This document shows positions 18,229-27,104 of a DNA stretch of 64,000 bases, one piece after another. Source of the DNA: Salipiger pentaromativorans. Lineage in GTDB: Bacteria > Pseudomonadota > Alphaproteobacteria > Rhodobacterales > Rhodobacteraceae. Each line of letters begins with the position of its first letter. Within the stretch, counting starts at the first letter, position 1. The stretch covers positions 63,055 to 127,054 of the forward strand of contig NZ_JAMDHK010000011.1 in NCBI RefSeq assembly GCF_024721115.1, given 5' to 3'. Made by a program: the position numbers and the translations under genes. The notes beneath the pieces are model-generated. The model did not search any database, was not told the origin of the DNA, and saw nothing but the letters and a program-made list of their open reading frames with translations.

Positions 18229-18777
18229 ATGACGCGCTTTATTCTTTTGACGTTCGGATTTCTTGGCTGGGCCTGGTACGAAATGTCCGGCGGAGCAGGG
18301 TTTGAAGCGGGCACGCCGCTGGAGCCCGTCGCGTCGCTCGAAGAAGACCGTCTGCCCGAAGTCGCCCGCGCGGAGACCGGCGCGGCCGACCTGACCTCGG
18401 TCGCACAGACCCGCGCCAAACCGGCGATTGCGCCTGTCCCCAAGCTCGACATCACGCTGGTTGCGGCCAAGCCCGTGGAGCTGCCCTCGGCGGCGCCGGT
18501 CCGCGCCGTCGATGTGGCGGCCGCGCCGGTGGTGAGCGATGCCGCGCCGGTTGTGCCCGCGCTGGAGAGTCTGCCCGATCTGCGTCTGGTCACCGGCAGC
18601 CGCGTCAACATGCGCAACGGGCCGGGCACCGGGTTTTCGGTGGTCAGCCGGCTGGTGCGCGGCGACAAGGTCGAGGTGCTGGCCGATCCGGGGCAGGGCT
18701 GGGTCAAGCTGAAGGTTGTCGAGACCAACCGCATCGGCTGGATGTCCGACGATTTCCTGCGCGTCGCGGTGAACTGA
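18229..18777 (+). CDS. Membrane-anchored bacterial SH3-domain protein
   Basis: A 182-aa protein. Residues 1-17 are a hydrophobic signal/anchor ([16 protein letters not shown]), followed by an Ala/Pro/Val-rich linker of about 90 residues and a C-terminal SH3b domain (about 117-180; [40 protein letters not shown]). SH3b domains bind peptidoglycan peptides or act as envelope adaptors, so this is probably a periplasmic cell-wall-associated protein. It is divergent from parC, and AGGAAGAG upstream provides a spaced ribosome binding site. Confidence 0.85.
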   Translation: MTRFILLTFGFLGWAWYEMSGGAGFEAGTPLEPVASLEEDRLPEVARAETGAADLTSVAQTRAKPAIAPVPKLDITLVAAKPVELPSAAPVRAVDVAAAPVVSDAAPVVPALESLPDLRLVTGSRVNMRNGPGTGFSVVSRLVRGDKVEVLADPGQGWVKLKVVETNRIGWMSDDFLRVAVN

Positions 18778-18840
18778 GCGCGGCTTGCCCCGCTCGGCGC
18801 TTTCGCTTAGGCGAGGCGAAACGGGCAGGGAAAGACGCGC

Positions 18841-19674
18841 ATGACCGGCAAATCCGTTCTGATCACGGGCTGTTCCTCGGGGATCGGCTATGACGCCGCG
18901 CAGGGGCTGCGCGCGCGGGGCTGGCGGGTCTTCGCCGCCTGCCGTCAGGAGGCCGATTGCGAACGGCTGCGCGGCGAGGGGTTCGAAAGCCCGCAGCTCG
19001 ATTATACCGACGAGGCGAGCATTTTGCGCGCGCTGGACGAGGTGCTGGCGGCCACCGGTGGCACGCTGGATGCGCTTTACAACAACGGCGCCTTTGCGGT
19101 GCCGGGCGCGCTGGAGGATCTGCCGACCGGCGCGCTGCGCGAGATCTTCGAGGGTAATCTCTTTGGCTGGCACACGCTGACGCGCGCGGTGATTCCGGTG
19201 ATGCGGGCGCAGGGGCATGGGCGGATCGTCAACTGCTCCTCGGTGCTGGGGCTGGTGCCGATGCCCTGGCGCGGGGCTTATGTTTCGACCAAATTCGCGC
19301 TTGAGGGGCTCACCGATGTGCTGCGGATCGAGATGCGCGACACACCCATCAAGGTGATCCTGATCGAGCCGGGGCCGATCACCTCGCGCATCCGGGCAAA
19401 CTCGGTGCCCTATTTCGAGAAATGGGTGAACTGGCAGGGCTCGCCGCGCAAGGCGCAATACGAGGCCTCGCTGCTGAAGCGGCTTTATGCGGCGCCCTCG
19501 AAAGACAGTTTCGAGCGACCGCCCTCTGCCGTGACCGCCAAGCTGGTGCAGGCGCTGGAGCATCCGCGCCCGCGACCGCGCTATTACGTGACCTTTCCCA
19601 CCCATCTCATGGGGCGGCTGCGGCGGATCCTGCCGACCGCCGCGCTGGATGCGCTGATCGACCGCGCGCGATAG
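18841..19674 (+). CDS. SDR-family oxidoreductase
   Basis: A 277-aa classical SDR with TGCSSGIG at about 9-16, a variant NNGA in place of NNAG at about 81-84, the catalytic serine in NCSSVLG (about 133) and Y147-x3-K151 in YVSTK. The C-terminal extension (HPRPRPRYYVTFPTHLM) is seen in retinol-dehydrogenase-like SDRs acting on lipophilic alcohols or aldehydes. Substrate unknown. It stands 63 nt after the SH3 gene and 58 nt before the HIG1 gene, so co-transcription is possible but unproven. Confidence 0.88.
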   Translation: MTGKSVLITGCSSGIGYDAAQGLRARGWRVFAACRQEADCERLRGEGFESPQLDYTDEASILRALDEVLAATGGTLDALYNNGAFAVPGALEDLPTGALREIFEGNLFGWHTLTRAVIPVMRAQGHGRIVNCSSVLGLVPMPWRGAYVSTKFALEGLTDVLRIEMRDTPIKVILIEPGPITSRIRANSVPYFEKWVNWQGSPRKAQYEASLLKRLYAAPSKDSFERPPSAVTAKLVQALEHPRPRPRYYVTFPTHLMGRLRRILPTAALDALIDRAR

Positions 19675-19732
19675 GCGTTCGCTTTTTGCCGGCGACCGGC
19701 TATGTCAGGGGCAAAGCCCGGAAGGAGACGAG

Positions 19733-19933
19733 ATGAAAGACGATCCGCTGTTCCTCGTGATGGCCGCCGCCATGCTGGCGGTGGTCGCGGTGCTGCTCTT
19801 CGGCATCGGGTCCTTTGCCAAGGGCGGAGAGTTCAACAAGAAATATGCGAACAAGGCGATGCGCTGGCGCATCATCGCGCAATTCGTCGCGGTGGTGCTG
19901 ATCGTGTTGTTCGTTCTGATCCGCAGGGGCTGA
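19733..19933 (+). CDS. Twin-transmembrane HIG1-domain protein
   Basis: A 66-aa protein with two hydrophobic helices (about 8-26 and 45-62) separated by a short polar loop (FAKGGEFNKKYANKAMRWR). The NKxMRWRxxxQ pattern is that of the HIG1/hypoxia-induced domain family, alphaproteobacterial relatives of mitochondrial HIG1/Rcf1 assembly factors for respiratory complex IV. GGAGACG provides a well-placed ribosome binding site. It ends 2 nt before the adenosyltransferase start, so they form a unit. Confidence 0.85.
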   Translation: MKDDPLFLVMAAAMLAVVAVLLFGIGSFAKGGEFNKKYANKAMRWRIIAQFVAVVLIVLFVLIRRG

Positions 19934-19935
19934 CC

Positions 19936-20508
19936 ATGGTTGTTCTGAACAAGATCTACACCCGCACCGGCGACAAGGGCGAAACCGCGCTGGTCAACGG
20001 CACCCGCGTGCCGAAATACGCCGCGCGGGTCGAGGCTTATGGCACCACCGACGAGCTGAACTCGGTCGTGGGGCTGGCACGGCTGCACGCCGAAGGCGAT
20101 CTGGACGCGGCGCTGGCACGGATCCAGAACGATCTGTTCGATCTGGGTGCAGACCTCGGTCGGCCCGAGATGGAGAAGGATGCCGAGGCGGGCTATCCCG
20201 TGCTGCGCATCATCGCCACGCAGGTGGACCGGCTGGAAGCGGAAATCGACGCGATGAACGCCAAGCTGGAGCCGCTGCGCAGCTTCGTGCTGCCGGGCGG
20301 CTCGGCGGCGGCGGCCTTTCTGCACCAGTGCCGCACGGTGGCACGCCGCGCCGAGCGTCGGGCGGTCGAGCTGGCCTCGGTCGAGGATGTGAACGAGCAC
20401 GCGGTGAAGTATCTCAACCGGCTCAGCGACTGGTTCTTCGTCGCCTCGCGCATCGCCAATGACGATGGCCGGGCGGATGTGCTCTGGGTGCCGGGAGCGA
20501 ACCGCTAG
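19936..20508 (+). CDS. PduO-type cob(I)yrinic acid a,c-diamide adenosyltransferase
   Basis: A 190-aa ATP:cob(I)alamin adenosyltransferase of the PduO/MMAB type, making adenosylcobalamin. The N-terminal TRTGDKGET binds ATP, EAYGTTDELNSVVGLAR is the subunit-interface/ATP motif, and FVLPGGSAAAAFLHQCRTVARRAER with LNRLSDWFF is the cobalamin site. It is co-directional and nearly contiguous with the HIG1 gene. The enzyme supports B12-dependent steps such as methylmalonyl-CoA mutase, none of which lie in this window. Confidence 0.95.
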   Translation: MVVLNKIYTRTGDKGETALVNGTRVPKYAARVEAYGTTDELNSVVGLARLHAEGDLDAALARIQNDLFDLGADLGRPEMEKDAEAGYPVLRIIATQVDRLEAEIDAMNAKLEPLRSFVLPGGSAAAAFLHQCRTVARRAERRAVELASVEDVNEHAVKYLNRLSDWFFVASRIANDDGRADVLWVPGANR

Positions 20509-20530
20509 ACGGTTCCCGGACCCGCGCGGC

Positions 20531-20755
20531 TCAGCGGATCATCTCTCCGATCACGCCATAGACGGCAGTCGGGATGTCGGTGAGCCGATAGCCGCCGGGC
20601 TGCTTGGTGTTGCCGTGCAGCAGGACCGCGGCGGCGGCGACCGCAACCACGGCGCCGACGCGCGGCGGGCGGCTGTCGGAATAGGCCGAGATGATCGCGG
20701 GAATCGCGATCACCGCCAGGAACAGGCCGAGGACAAGATACTGATCCGGGTGCAT
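20531..20755 (-). CDS. Small conserved-type membrane protein
   Basis: A 74-aa protein with one clear hydrophobic helix at about 6-24 and a second at about 33-46, ending in a polar tail (DIPTAVYGVIGEMIR). I do not recognise a named domain; the organisation resembles small Rhodobacterales inner-membrane proteins of unknown role. It stands between the convergent adenosyltransferase and pyk, with its stop 22 nt from the neighbouring stop. Codon use is normal for the window. Confidence 0.65.
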   Translation of the reverse strand: MHPDQYLVLGLFLAVIAIPAIISAYSDSRPPRVGAVVAVAAAAVLLHGNTKQPGGYRLTDIPTAVYGVIGEMIR

Positions 20756-20904
20756 GTTGGCCCAATCCGCCGCGTGAGAAATGCATTCTGCGACGTCAGG
20801 TTAGCACGGAACGGGGGGCCGTGACAGCGGGCGCTGTCATCGTCGCTTTCGGCTGGCCGCAGGCGCAGGTCAACATGGGACATGTGCCGCAGCCGCGGAG
20901 AGCG

Positions 20905-20939
20905 GCGGGGCCACGATTCGCGCGTTGCGCGGGCCCCGC
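20905..20939 (-). terminator. GC hairpin after pyk
   Basis: GCGGGGCC (20905-20912) pairs with GGCCCCGC (20932-20939), a perfect 8-bp stem with a 19-nt loop starting 7 nt beyond the pyk stop. No T-run follows, so its role as terminator is uncertain. Confidence 0.4.
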
Positions 20940-20945
20940 GCCGGA

Positions 20946-22391
20946 TCACTCCGGATCGGTGGAGTAGATCATCCGTTCGTCGCAGGGCGCGACGCGCAGG
21001 ATGTTCGTGGTCCCCGGCATGTTGAAGGGCACGCCGGCGGTCACCACGATCTGATCCTCGGACCCGGCATAGCCCTGCGCCCGCGCGGCCCGCGCCGCGT
21101 TCACCACGGCCTGCTTGAAGCGCTCCAGCTCGCCGGTCATCACGCAGTTCACCCCCCAGGTCAGCGACAGCCGCCGCGCGGTGCCGCGCAGCGAGGTCAT
21201 GGCGATGATCGGCACGCGGGGCCGTTCGCGCGCCACCTTGGCCACGGTGGTGCCCGAGGAGGTGAAGCAGCAGATCACCTTGATATTCGCGGTCTCGGCG
21301 ATCTCGCGCGCCGCGGCGACGATGCCGTCGGCGACGCTGACGCGGTCGATGTTGCGGCTGGCCTCGATGATCTCGGTATAGGTCGGGTCCTTCTCGACGC
21401 CCACGGCGACATTGTTCATCGTCGTGACCGCCTCGACCGGGTATTGCCCCGCCGCCGATTCCGCCGAGAGCATGATCGCGTCGGAGCCTTCGTAGATGGC
21501 GGTGGCCACGTCCGAGACCTCGGCCCGCGTGGGCATCGGGCTTTCGATCATGCTTTCCAGCATCTGGGTGGCCACGATCACCGGCTTGCCCGCCTTGCGG
21601 CAGGCGCGGATCAGGCGTTTCTGGATCGGCGGCACCGCCTGCACCGGCAGTTCCACCCCGAGATCGCCGCGCGCCACCATGATGCCGTCGGACACTTCGA
21701 GGATCTTGTCGAAGGCTTTCACGGCAGAGGGTTTTTCGATCTTGGAGAGGATGGCGGCGCGCCCGTCGCAGAGCTTGCGCGCCTCTTCCACGTCCTCGGG
21801 GCGCTGCACAAAGCTCAGCGCCAGCCAGTCGACGCCCAGAGCGGCGGCGAATTCCAGATCCTTGCGGTCCTTTTCCGACAGTGCCGCCAGCGGCAGCACC
21901 ACATCGGGCACGTTCACGCCCTTGCGGTTCGAGATCGTGCCGCCGGCCTCGACCACGCAATTGGCGAAGTCGGGGCCGCATTCCTCGACCCGCAGGCGGA
22001 TCTTGCCGTCATTCACCAGCAGATGCGCGCCCACGCCGAGCGCCTGGAAGATCTCGGGATGCGGCAGGCAGACGCGCTTCTTGTCGCCTGGTGCCGGATC
22101 GAGATCGAGCCGGAACGTGTCGCCCCAGTCGAGCTCTTCGGTGCCGTTCGCGAACTCGCCCACGCGCAGCTTGGGCCCCTGGAGGTCGGCCAGGATGGCG
22201 ATCGGGCTGTCGAGATCCTTTTCCACCTGACGGATCAGCCGGTGCATCTTGGTGATGTCCTCGTGGCTGCCGTGGCTCATGTTGAGACGGAACACATCGG
22301 CGCCGGCCTCGTGAAGCGTGCGGATCGTCTCGTATGTGTTGCTGGACGGGCCCAGCGTGGCCACGATCTTGACTTTGCGCAAACGTCTCAT
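20946..22391 (-). CDS. pyk: Pyruvate kinase
   Basis: A 481-aa glycolytic enzyme converting phosphoenolpyruvate and ADP to pyruvate and ATP. It starts MRRLRKVKIVATLGPSS, carries the active-site stretch with catalytic lysine ILSKIEKP, then DGIMVARGDLGVELP, the MLESMIESPMPTRAEVSDVA block and a C-terminal regulatory domain. ATG 22391 is chosen because GGGAGACC precedes it; the frame extends 13 codons further without a better site. Length is standard. It is divergent from the N-formylglutamate amidohydrolase gene. Confidence 0.96.
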   Translation of the reverse strand: MRRLRKVKIVATLGPSSNTYETIRTLHEAGADVFRLNMSHGSHEDITKMHRLIRQVEKDLDSPIAILADLQGPKLRVGEFANGTEELDWGDTFRLDLDPAPGDKKRVCLPHPEIFQALGVGAHLLVNDGKIRLRVEECGPDFANCVVEAGGTISNRKGVNVPDVVLPLAALSEKDRKDLEFAAALGVDWLALSFVQRPEDVEEARKLCDGRAAILSKIEKPSAVKAFDKILEVSDGIMVARGDLGVELPVQAVPPIQKRLIRACRKAGKPVIVATQMLESMIESPMPTRAEVSDVATAIYEGSDAIMLSAESAAGQYPVEAVTTMNNVAVGVEKDPTYTEIIEASRNIDRVSVADGIVAAAREIAETANIKVICCFTSSGTTVAKVARERPRVPIIAMTSLRGTARRLSLTWGVNCVMTGELERFKQAVVNAARAARAQGYAGSEDQIVVTAGVPFNMPGTTNILRVAPCDERMIYSTDPE

Positions 22392-22536
22392 CTTGGTCTC
22401 CCTGCTCCGGTGCGATGGCGCCGGCCCCATTGTTCACCCTTAAACCAGTTACCGCTAACGCCCCTTTGCGGTATTGCCCAATTCCCTTCGCGGTGCAACT
22501 GCACTAAGTGAAGCAGGCAGGAATAAGACAAGAGCC

Positions 22537-23274
22537 ATGACCTACACGCCATACCATATCGAGGGAGGGGGCCGGAAAGGACGGTTTCTGGTCACCTGCG
22601 ATCATGCGACGAATACCGTGCCGCCCGATCTGGGGGGAAGCCTTGGGCTGCCCGAAGAGGACATGGCGCGGCACATTGCCTATGATGTAGGCGCTCTGGG
22701 GGTTGCGCAGGCCCTTGCCGAAGCGCTGGACTCGCCGCTGATCTGGGCGGATTTCTCGCGTCTGGTGATCGACCCGAACCGTGGCGAGGACGATCCGACG
22801 CTGCTGATGCGGCTTTATGACGGGTCGGTCATCCCGGGCAACCGGCAGGCTTGCGGAGTGGAAAAGGAGCGCCGGCTCAACGCCTATTACCGACCGTATC
22901 ACGGCGCGCTGGAATCGCTTGCGGCGTCGCGGCGGGAGGTCGCCATCGTGGCGGTGCATTCCTTCACCCGACAGCTTCGCGGCCGGCCATCGCGGCCCTG
23001 GCATGTGGGCATCCTGCATGCCTGGGATGCGCGGCTGTCGGATCCGCTGATCGCAAGGCTCGAAGCCGAGCCGGATCTGACCGTGGGTCGCAACGAGCCT
23101 TATCCCGGGCATCTGCCGGGGGATTCGATCGACCGCCACGCATTGCGCCATGGGCGGGTGAACACGCTGATCGAGCTGCGCAACGATCTGATCGAAACCG
23201 GTCAGACGCAGAAACAGTGGGGAGAGCGCCTGGCGCCGGTGCTGGACGCGGCGCTCGACGAGGTGCCGGAATGA
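22537..23274 (+). CDS. N-formylglutamate amidohydrolase family protein
   Basis: A 245-aa metallohydrolase of the HutG/FGase fold. Conserved elements are CDHATNTVP at about 22-30, the VHSFTRQLRGRPRPW-like metal/substrate segment near 145, and LIELRNDLIET near the C-terminus. In histidine catabolism HutG releases formate from N-formylglutamate, but no hut genes are near, so another N-formyl or N-acyl amino acid substrate is possible. ATG 22537 begins the conserved region. Its stop overlaps the alternative start of the following gene (ATGA, 23271-23274). Confidence 0.88.
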   Translation: MTYTPYHIEGGGRKGRFLVTCDHATNTVPPDLGGSLGLPEEDMARHIAYDVGALGVAQALAEALDSPLIWADFSRLVIDPNRGEDDPTLLMRLYDGSVIPGNRQACGVEKERRLNAYYRPYHGALESLAASRREVAIVAVHSFTRQLRGRPSRPWHVGILHAWDARLSDPLIARLEAEPDLTVGRNEPYPGHLPGDSIDRHALRHGRVNTLIELRNDLIETGQTQKQWGERLAPVLDAALDEVPE

Positions 23275-23285
23275 CGGAGGACAAG

Positions 23286-23600
23286 ATGGACGACCAGACC
23301 CGGATCGAGATCGAGGCAGCCGCCTTTCGCCGGCTGCGCAAGCATCTGATGGAAGACCGTGCCGATGTGCAAAATATCGACCTGATGAACCTGGCGGGGT
23401 TCTGCCGCAACTGCCTGTCGCGCTGGTATCAGGAAGCCGCCGCCGAGCGGGGCATCGAGATCGGCAAGGCCGAGGCGCGTGAGATCTATTACGGCATGCC
23501 CTATGACGACTGGAAGACACAGCACCAGAGCGAGGCGGACGAGGCCAAGAAAGCCGCGTTCGAGGTCGCGTTCCGCGAGAACGTCGGCAAGGACGGCTGA
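23286..23600 (+). CDS. DUF1244 family protein
   Basis: A 104-aa protein with the DUF1244 core LAGFCRNCLSRWYQEAAAERG, containing a CxxC pair, followed by EAREIYYGMPYDDWK. The family is widespread in alphaproteobacteria and has no established function. I prefer ATG 23286 because GGAGG at 23276-23280 lies 5 nt upstream; an ATG at 23271 overlapping the previous stop is the alternative and adds five residues. It is probably co-transcribed with the amidohydrolase. Confidence 0.9.
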   Translation: MDDQTRIEIEAAAFRRLRKHLMEDRADVQNIDLMNLAGFCRNCLSRWYQEAAAERGIEIGKAEAREIYYGMPYDDWKTQHQSEADEAKKAAFEVAFRENVGKDG

Positions 23601-23654
23601 GACCTCAGGCGGTGCCCCGGGCGGGGCGCTGCAACGCGGGTCGGGCGGGAATGC

Positions 23655-24185
23655 TTAGAGCTTGCTGTCGCGGCCGCGAAGCTGGCGGGCCCGGGTCAGG
23701 ATGGCATCCTCGACCGCGCGCACGGTGGCGGCATCGGCAGGGCCCGAGCGAGTCATGATGGCGACATTGAGCGAACGGGCGTCAAGCGCGGGATCCGAGA
23801 CATAGACCGTCGCGCGATAGGCGCGTCCGCCGCCGGGCGGGGTGCCGTAACCGGTGGTGATCACGCCGGTAAACGGATCGACCGATTCTACCGGCAGGAA
23901 ATCCAGCACCTCGAGCGAGGCGTTCCAGATATACTTGTTCACCGCGCCGACCTTGCCGGCATCCTCGCGCGCGCGGAAGATGTCCCAGATCGTGGATCTG
24001 GGGCGCCCCTCGCGGCCGTAAAGCTCGTTCTCGATGATTTCCTGGGACCGTTCGGCATTGCCGGGAGGCACCGTCTGCGTGTCCGAGCCCTGGCCGTCGA
24101 ACCAGCCACGAACCGTGCCGCAGCCCGACAGAACCAGCATTGCGCCGATCAGGCCGACTCTCGCTGCCTTCCGCATGTCTTTCAT
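23655..24185 (-). CDS. DUF3576-type lipoprotein
   Basis: A 176-aa predicted lipoprotein. The signal MKDMRKAARVGLIGAMLVLSGCG ends in the lipobox LSGC, so the mature protein begins at Cys22 and is probably anchored at the outer membrane. The body contains STIWDIF, LGAVNKYIWNASLEVLDFLPV-like sequence and PFTGVITTGYGTPPGGGRAYRATVYV, the DUF3576 core of alphaproteobacteria; function unknown. GGAG stands about 10 nt before this ATG; a second ATG three codons later is possible. It is divergent from the porin gene. Confidence 0.85.
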   Translation of the reverse strand: MKDMRKAARVGLIGAMLVLSGCGTVRGWFDGQGSDTQTVPPGNAERSQEIIENELYGREGRPRSTIWDIFRAREDAGKVGAVNKYIWNASLEVLDFLPVESVDPFTGVITTGYGTPPGGGRAYRATVYVSDPALDARSLNVAIMTRSGPADAATVRAVEDAILTRARQLRGRDSKL

Positions 24186-24367
24186 CCGCCCAAGCTCCTG
24201 CCCGTCCCGTCTCTTCTGCCCCCTGCATACTCGGCGGCAGGGCGCGCGACAAGACGTCAATACCTATGGAGTCAGGCGCTTTGCGCGGCATCTCTCCGGG
24301 GTGTCCGGATTTTTGTGGCAATTGCGCATCACTGCCCGCCTTGTTCGGCGGCCCGTCTAGCGACCGG

Positions 24368-24397
24368 TTGCAAACGCGGCGGGGGAAAGCGCATAGA
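24368..24397 (+). promoter_or_regulatory. Possible porin promoter
   Basis: TTGCAA (24368-24373) and CATAGA (24392-24397) are 18 nt apart, 62 nt before the porin ATG. This is the best sigma-70-like pair I see in the 273-bp gap, judged by eye only. The rest of the gap holds nothing else I can name. Confidence 0.25.
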
Positions 24398-24458
24398 AGC
24401 GTCATCAAGGCCGGGCTACCCGGATTGGTACGTGCCTTACGAACACATGAGGGAAACA

Positions 24459-25547
24459 ATGAAAAAGATTCTGTTTGCTACCACTGCGCTGGTTGCAACC
24501 GCAGGCGTCGCCTCGGCAGAGATCGCGCTGACCGGGATGGCCGAAATGGGCATCTACGACAACGGCAACGACGACACCCAGTTCTTCACCGACATCGACG
24601 TCACCTTCACCATGTCCGGTGAAGCCGACAACGGCCTGACCTTCGGTGCCAACGTCGACCTCGACGAGTCGGACGGTTCGGGCTCGGCCGCTGGCTCCTG
24701 TGAAACCCGCACCGCAGGCGTTGACCTGAACGGCGGCGGCGTGATCGGCGTCAACGACGACTACAGCCTCTGCACCCCGGGCACCTGGGCCGTGAACGGC
24801 GCTTCGGGCTCGTTCTCGGGCAACACCCAGGGCGGCGAAGCCATCTTCATCTCCTACGGTGGCGCGACCCTGACCATGGGCGACACCGACGGTGCATATG
24901 ACGCGGCTCTGCCCGAAATGGCGCTGGCCGGCGGCTCGCTGAACGACGACGAAACCGTCCACCTCGGCTTCAACCACGCTGACGGTGACGGCGGCGCGCT
25001 GGGCCTCGACGGCTTCGGCGACGGTCAGATCGCTCGCTTCGACTACGCCTACAACGGCTTCACCTTCTCGCTGTCGGCTGAACAAGTCGCAGACGGTGCC
25101 GACGTTCCGGGCATGGGCGAAACCATCTGGGGCCTGGGTGTGACCTGGAGCGGCCAGCTGAGCGCCGTGGACCTGACCGTTGGTCTGGGCTACCAAGCTC
25201 TGGACGACTGGGGCAGCATCGTGGGCGTCGCGGCCACCGGCGGCTTCGCCAACGGCATCTCGGCCGGTCTGACCTACTCGAACTTCGACAGCGATCTGGC
25301 TGGCGTGGATGACATCGAGCACGTCGGTGTTGGCTTCGGCTACGAAATGAACGCCCTGGCCGTTGGCCTGAACTGGGGTCGTTTCGAGCAGGGCGGCGAC
25401 GAGACCTCCGGCTGGGGTCTGGCAGCTACCTATGACCTCGGCGGTGGCCTGGAAGCCCGCTTCGGCTACGGCTACTCCGACTTCGACATCGGCGGCGTGA
25501 CCGGCGATTTCGACACCTACTCGCTGGGTCTGCGTATGAACTTCTAA
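24459..25547 (+). CDS. Outer-membrane porin
   Basis: A 362-aa porin. Residues 1-20 (MKKILFATTALVATAGVASA) are a Sec signal peptide cut after ASA. The mature protein is Asp/Gly-rich with alternating beta strands and ends in LGLRMNF, the C-terminal phenylalanine recognised by the BAM machinery. It fits the Rhodobacteraceae general porin family (trimeric, 16-stranded, cation/small-solute diffusion). Codons are strikingly biased to GGC, GAC, CTG, ACC and AAC, unlike its neighbours, the mark of a very highly expressed gene. Two cysteines (SCETRT and SLC) in an early loop may form a disulfide. A strong terminator follows. Confidence 0.93.
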   Translation: MKKILFATTALVATAGVASAEIALTGMAEMGIYDNGNDDTQFFTDIDVTFTMSGEADNGLTFGANVDLDESDGSGSAAGSCETRTAGVDLNGGGVIGVNDDYSLCTPGTWAVNGASGSFSGNTQGGEAIFISYGGATLTMGDTDGAYDAALPEMALAGGSLNDDETVHLGFNHADGDGGALGLDGFGDGQIARFDYAYNGFTFSLSAEQVADGADVPGMGETIWGLGVTWSGQLSAVDLTVGLGYQALDDWGSIVGVAATGGFANGISAGLTYSNFDSDLAGVDDIEHVGVGFGYEMNALAVGLNWGRFEQGGDETSGWGLAATYDLGGGLEARFGYGYSDFDIGGVTGDFDTYSLGLRMNF

Positions 25548-25570
25548 TCTCCCCGGAGATTGAGGTAAGG

Positions 25571-25600
25571 AAAGAGCGGGCATTCGCCCGCTCTTTTCTT
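25571..25600 (+). terminator. Strong intrinsic terminator of the porin gene
   Basis: AAAGAGCGGGC (25571-25581) pairs perfectly with GCCCGCTCTTT (25586-25596) around a 4-nt loop and is followed by TCTTTT. It lies 24 nt after the porin stop. Confidence 0.95.
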
Positions 25601-25628
25601 TTGTCACACAGCCAAGGTGTCCGATCCG

Positions 25629-27104
25629 ATGCTGCCCCTTTCCGCCGCAACGAAAGCCCGGCTGTTCCAGCAGGCCACCGCCCATATGGCCCAAGGCCGC
25701 TTCGCGCAGGCAAAAGCCGCGCTGACGCAGCTTGCCGCCGCCGATCCGACGCGGCCGGAATTCGTTTTTCATCTCTCGAGAATCGCCTTTGAAGAGGGCG
25801 ACCGCGAGGCTTGTCTGGCCAATCTACGCAAGGCCGTGGCGTTGGCGCCCTCCCATCCCAAGGTGACGCAGCACGCCGCCGAACGGTTCCGGTATTTCGG
25901 CTGCGCCGAAGAGGCGCTTGCCGCCTATGATCGGCTGATCGCCGAGGGCAGCCAGGTGCTGAAGGCCCGCGCCGACAAGGCGCATTATCTGCAATTGCTC
26001 GGCCGGTTCGACGAGGCCGAGAAGATTTTCCGCAAGCTGATCCGCCAGCATCCGGACGAGGCGCAGCTCTACCGGATCTTCCTCACCACCAAGACGCTCC
26101 GGTCCGGGGATCCGCTGCTGCAAGCGATGGAGCGGCTTTGGCCGCGCAAGGATCTCAGCGACGAACGGCGCATTCACCTGGGCTATGCGCTGGGAAAGGC
26201 GCTGGAGGAAACCGGGCAGCCGGCCCGTGCTTTTGCCTGTTTCAAGCGCGCCAATGCGTTGCAGCGCAAGGCCGCGCCGTTCGACAATGCCGCGCAGGAC
26301 CGGGAATTTGCCGGTGTGCTTGCGGCGCAGGAAGGGCTGGACCCCGGGGCACCGCTTCGGGGCGCGCCGTTGTCGCCGCGCCCGATCTTCGTGACCGGCA
26401 TGCCGCGTTCGGGCACGACGCTGGTCGAACGCATTCTCGCCGCCCACAGCGATGTCGCGGCGGGCAACGAGCTGGGGCTGGCGCTCAAGCTCGCCTACGG
26501 CATGTTCGGGGTGGGCGAAGACATGCGCCCGCTCGCGGCGGAGCCCCCCGAGGCCCTGCGCGCCTTTGCCGAGCGCTATTCGCTGCTTGCGCGCCGCGAT
26601 GTGCCGGGCGAGAGCCCGGTGATCACCGACAAGTCGATCCTGTCCTATCTCATCGTCGGGCTGCTGCATCACAGCTTGCCCGGCGCGCGCTTTATCGTGG
26701 TGCAGCGTGACCCGCGGGACATCGCCCTTTCGATTTACAAGAACTTCTTTGCGACCGGCACCCACCGTTACGGGAACGATCTGGCCGACATCGCGCATGC
26801 GATCAAACGGTTCCGCGACATGATCGGCCATTGGAAAACCCGCTTGCCGGGGGTGATCCACGAAATCCGCTACGAGGATCTAGTGGCCGATCCCGAGCCG
26901 CAATCGCGGGCGCTGGTGGCCGCCGCGGGGCTTGACTGGCAGGACGCCTGCCTTGATTTCCACAAGAACACCGACGCCGTGAAGACGTTGAGCGTCAGCC
27001 AGGTGCGCCAGCCGATCTATCGCGGATCGGCGCGGGCCTGGGCGAAATACGAGCGAGAGCTGGAACCCTTCATCGAGGCCTGGGGAGACGAACCATGGGA
27101 CTGA
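25629..27104 (+). CDS. TPR-containing sulfotransferase
   Basis: A 491-aa two-part protein. Residues about 1-230 are tetratricopeptide-like helical repeats (AHMAQGRFAQAKAALTQLAAADP, and LGRFDEAEKIFRKLI). Residues about 250-480 are a sulfotransferase domain with the PAPS-binding loop FVTGMPRSGTTLVERIL and the 3'-phosphate motif QRDPRDIALSIYK. The architecture resembles bacterial TPR-sulfotransferases thought to sulfate surface glycans, lipids or tyrosines; the acceptor here is unknown. ATG 25629 is preceded by AAGGTG at 9-nt spacing; a GTG at 25617 is the alternative. The last 10 nt overlap the YggS gene. Confidence 0.9.
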   Translation: MLPLSAATKARLFQQATAHMAQGRFAQAKAALTQLAAADPTRPEFVFHLSRIAFEEGDREACLANLRKAVALAPSHPKVTQHAAERFRYFGCAEEALAAYDRLIAEGSQVLKARADKAHYLQLLGRFDEAEKIFRKLIRQHPDEAQLYRIFLTTKTLRSGDPLLQAMERLWPRKDLSDERRIHLGYALGKALEETGQPARAFACFKRANALQRKAAPFDNAAQDREFAGVLAAQEGLDPGAPLRGAPLSPRPIFVTGMPRSGTTLVERILAAHSDVAAGNELGLALKLAYGMFGVGEDMRPLAAEPPEALRAFAERYSLLARRDVPGESPVITDKSILSYLIVGLLHHSLPGARFIVVQRDPRDIALSIYKNFFATGTHRYGNDLADIAHAIKRFRDMIGHWKTRLPGVIHEIRYEDLVADPEPQSRALVAAAGLDWQDACLDFHKNTDAVKTLSVSQVRQPIYRGSARAWAKYERELEPFIEAWGDEPWD

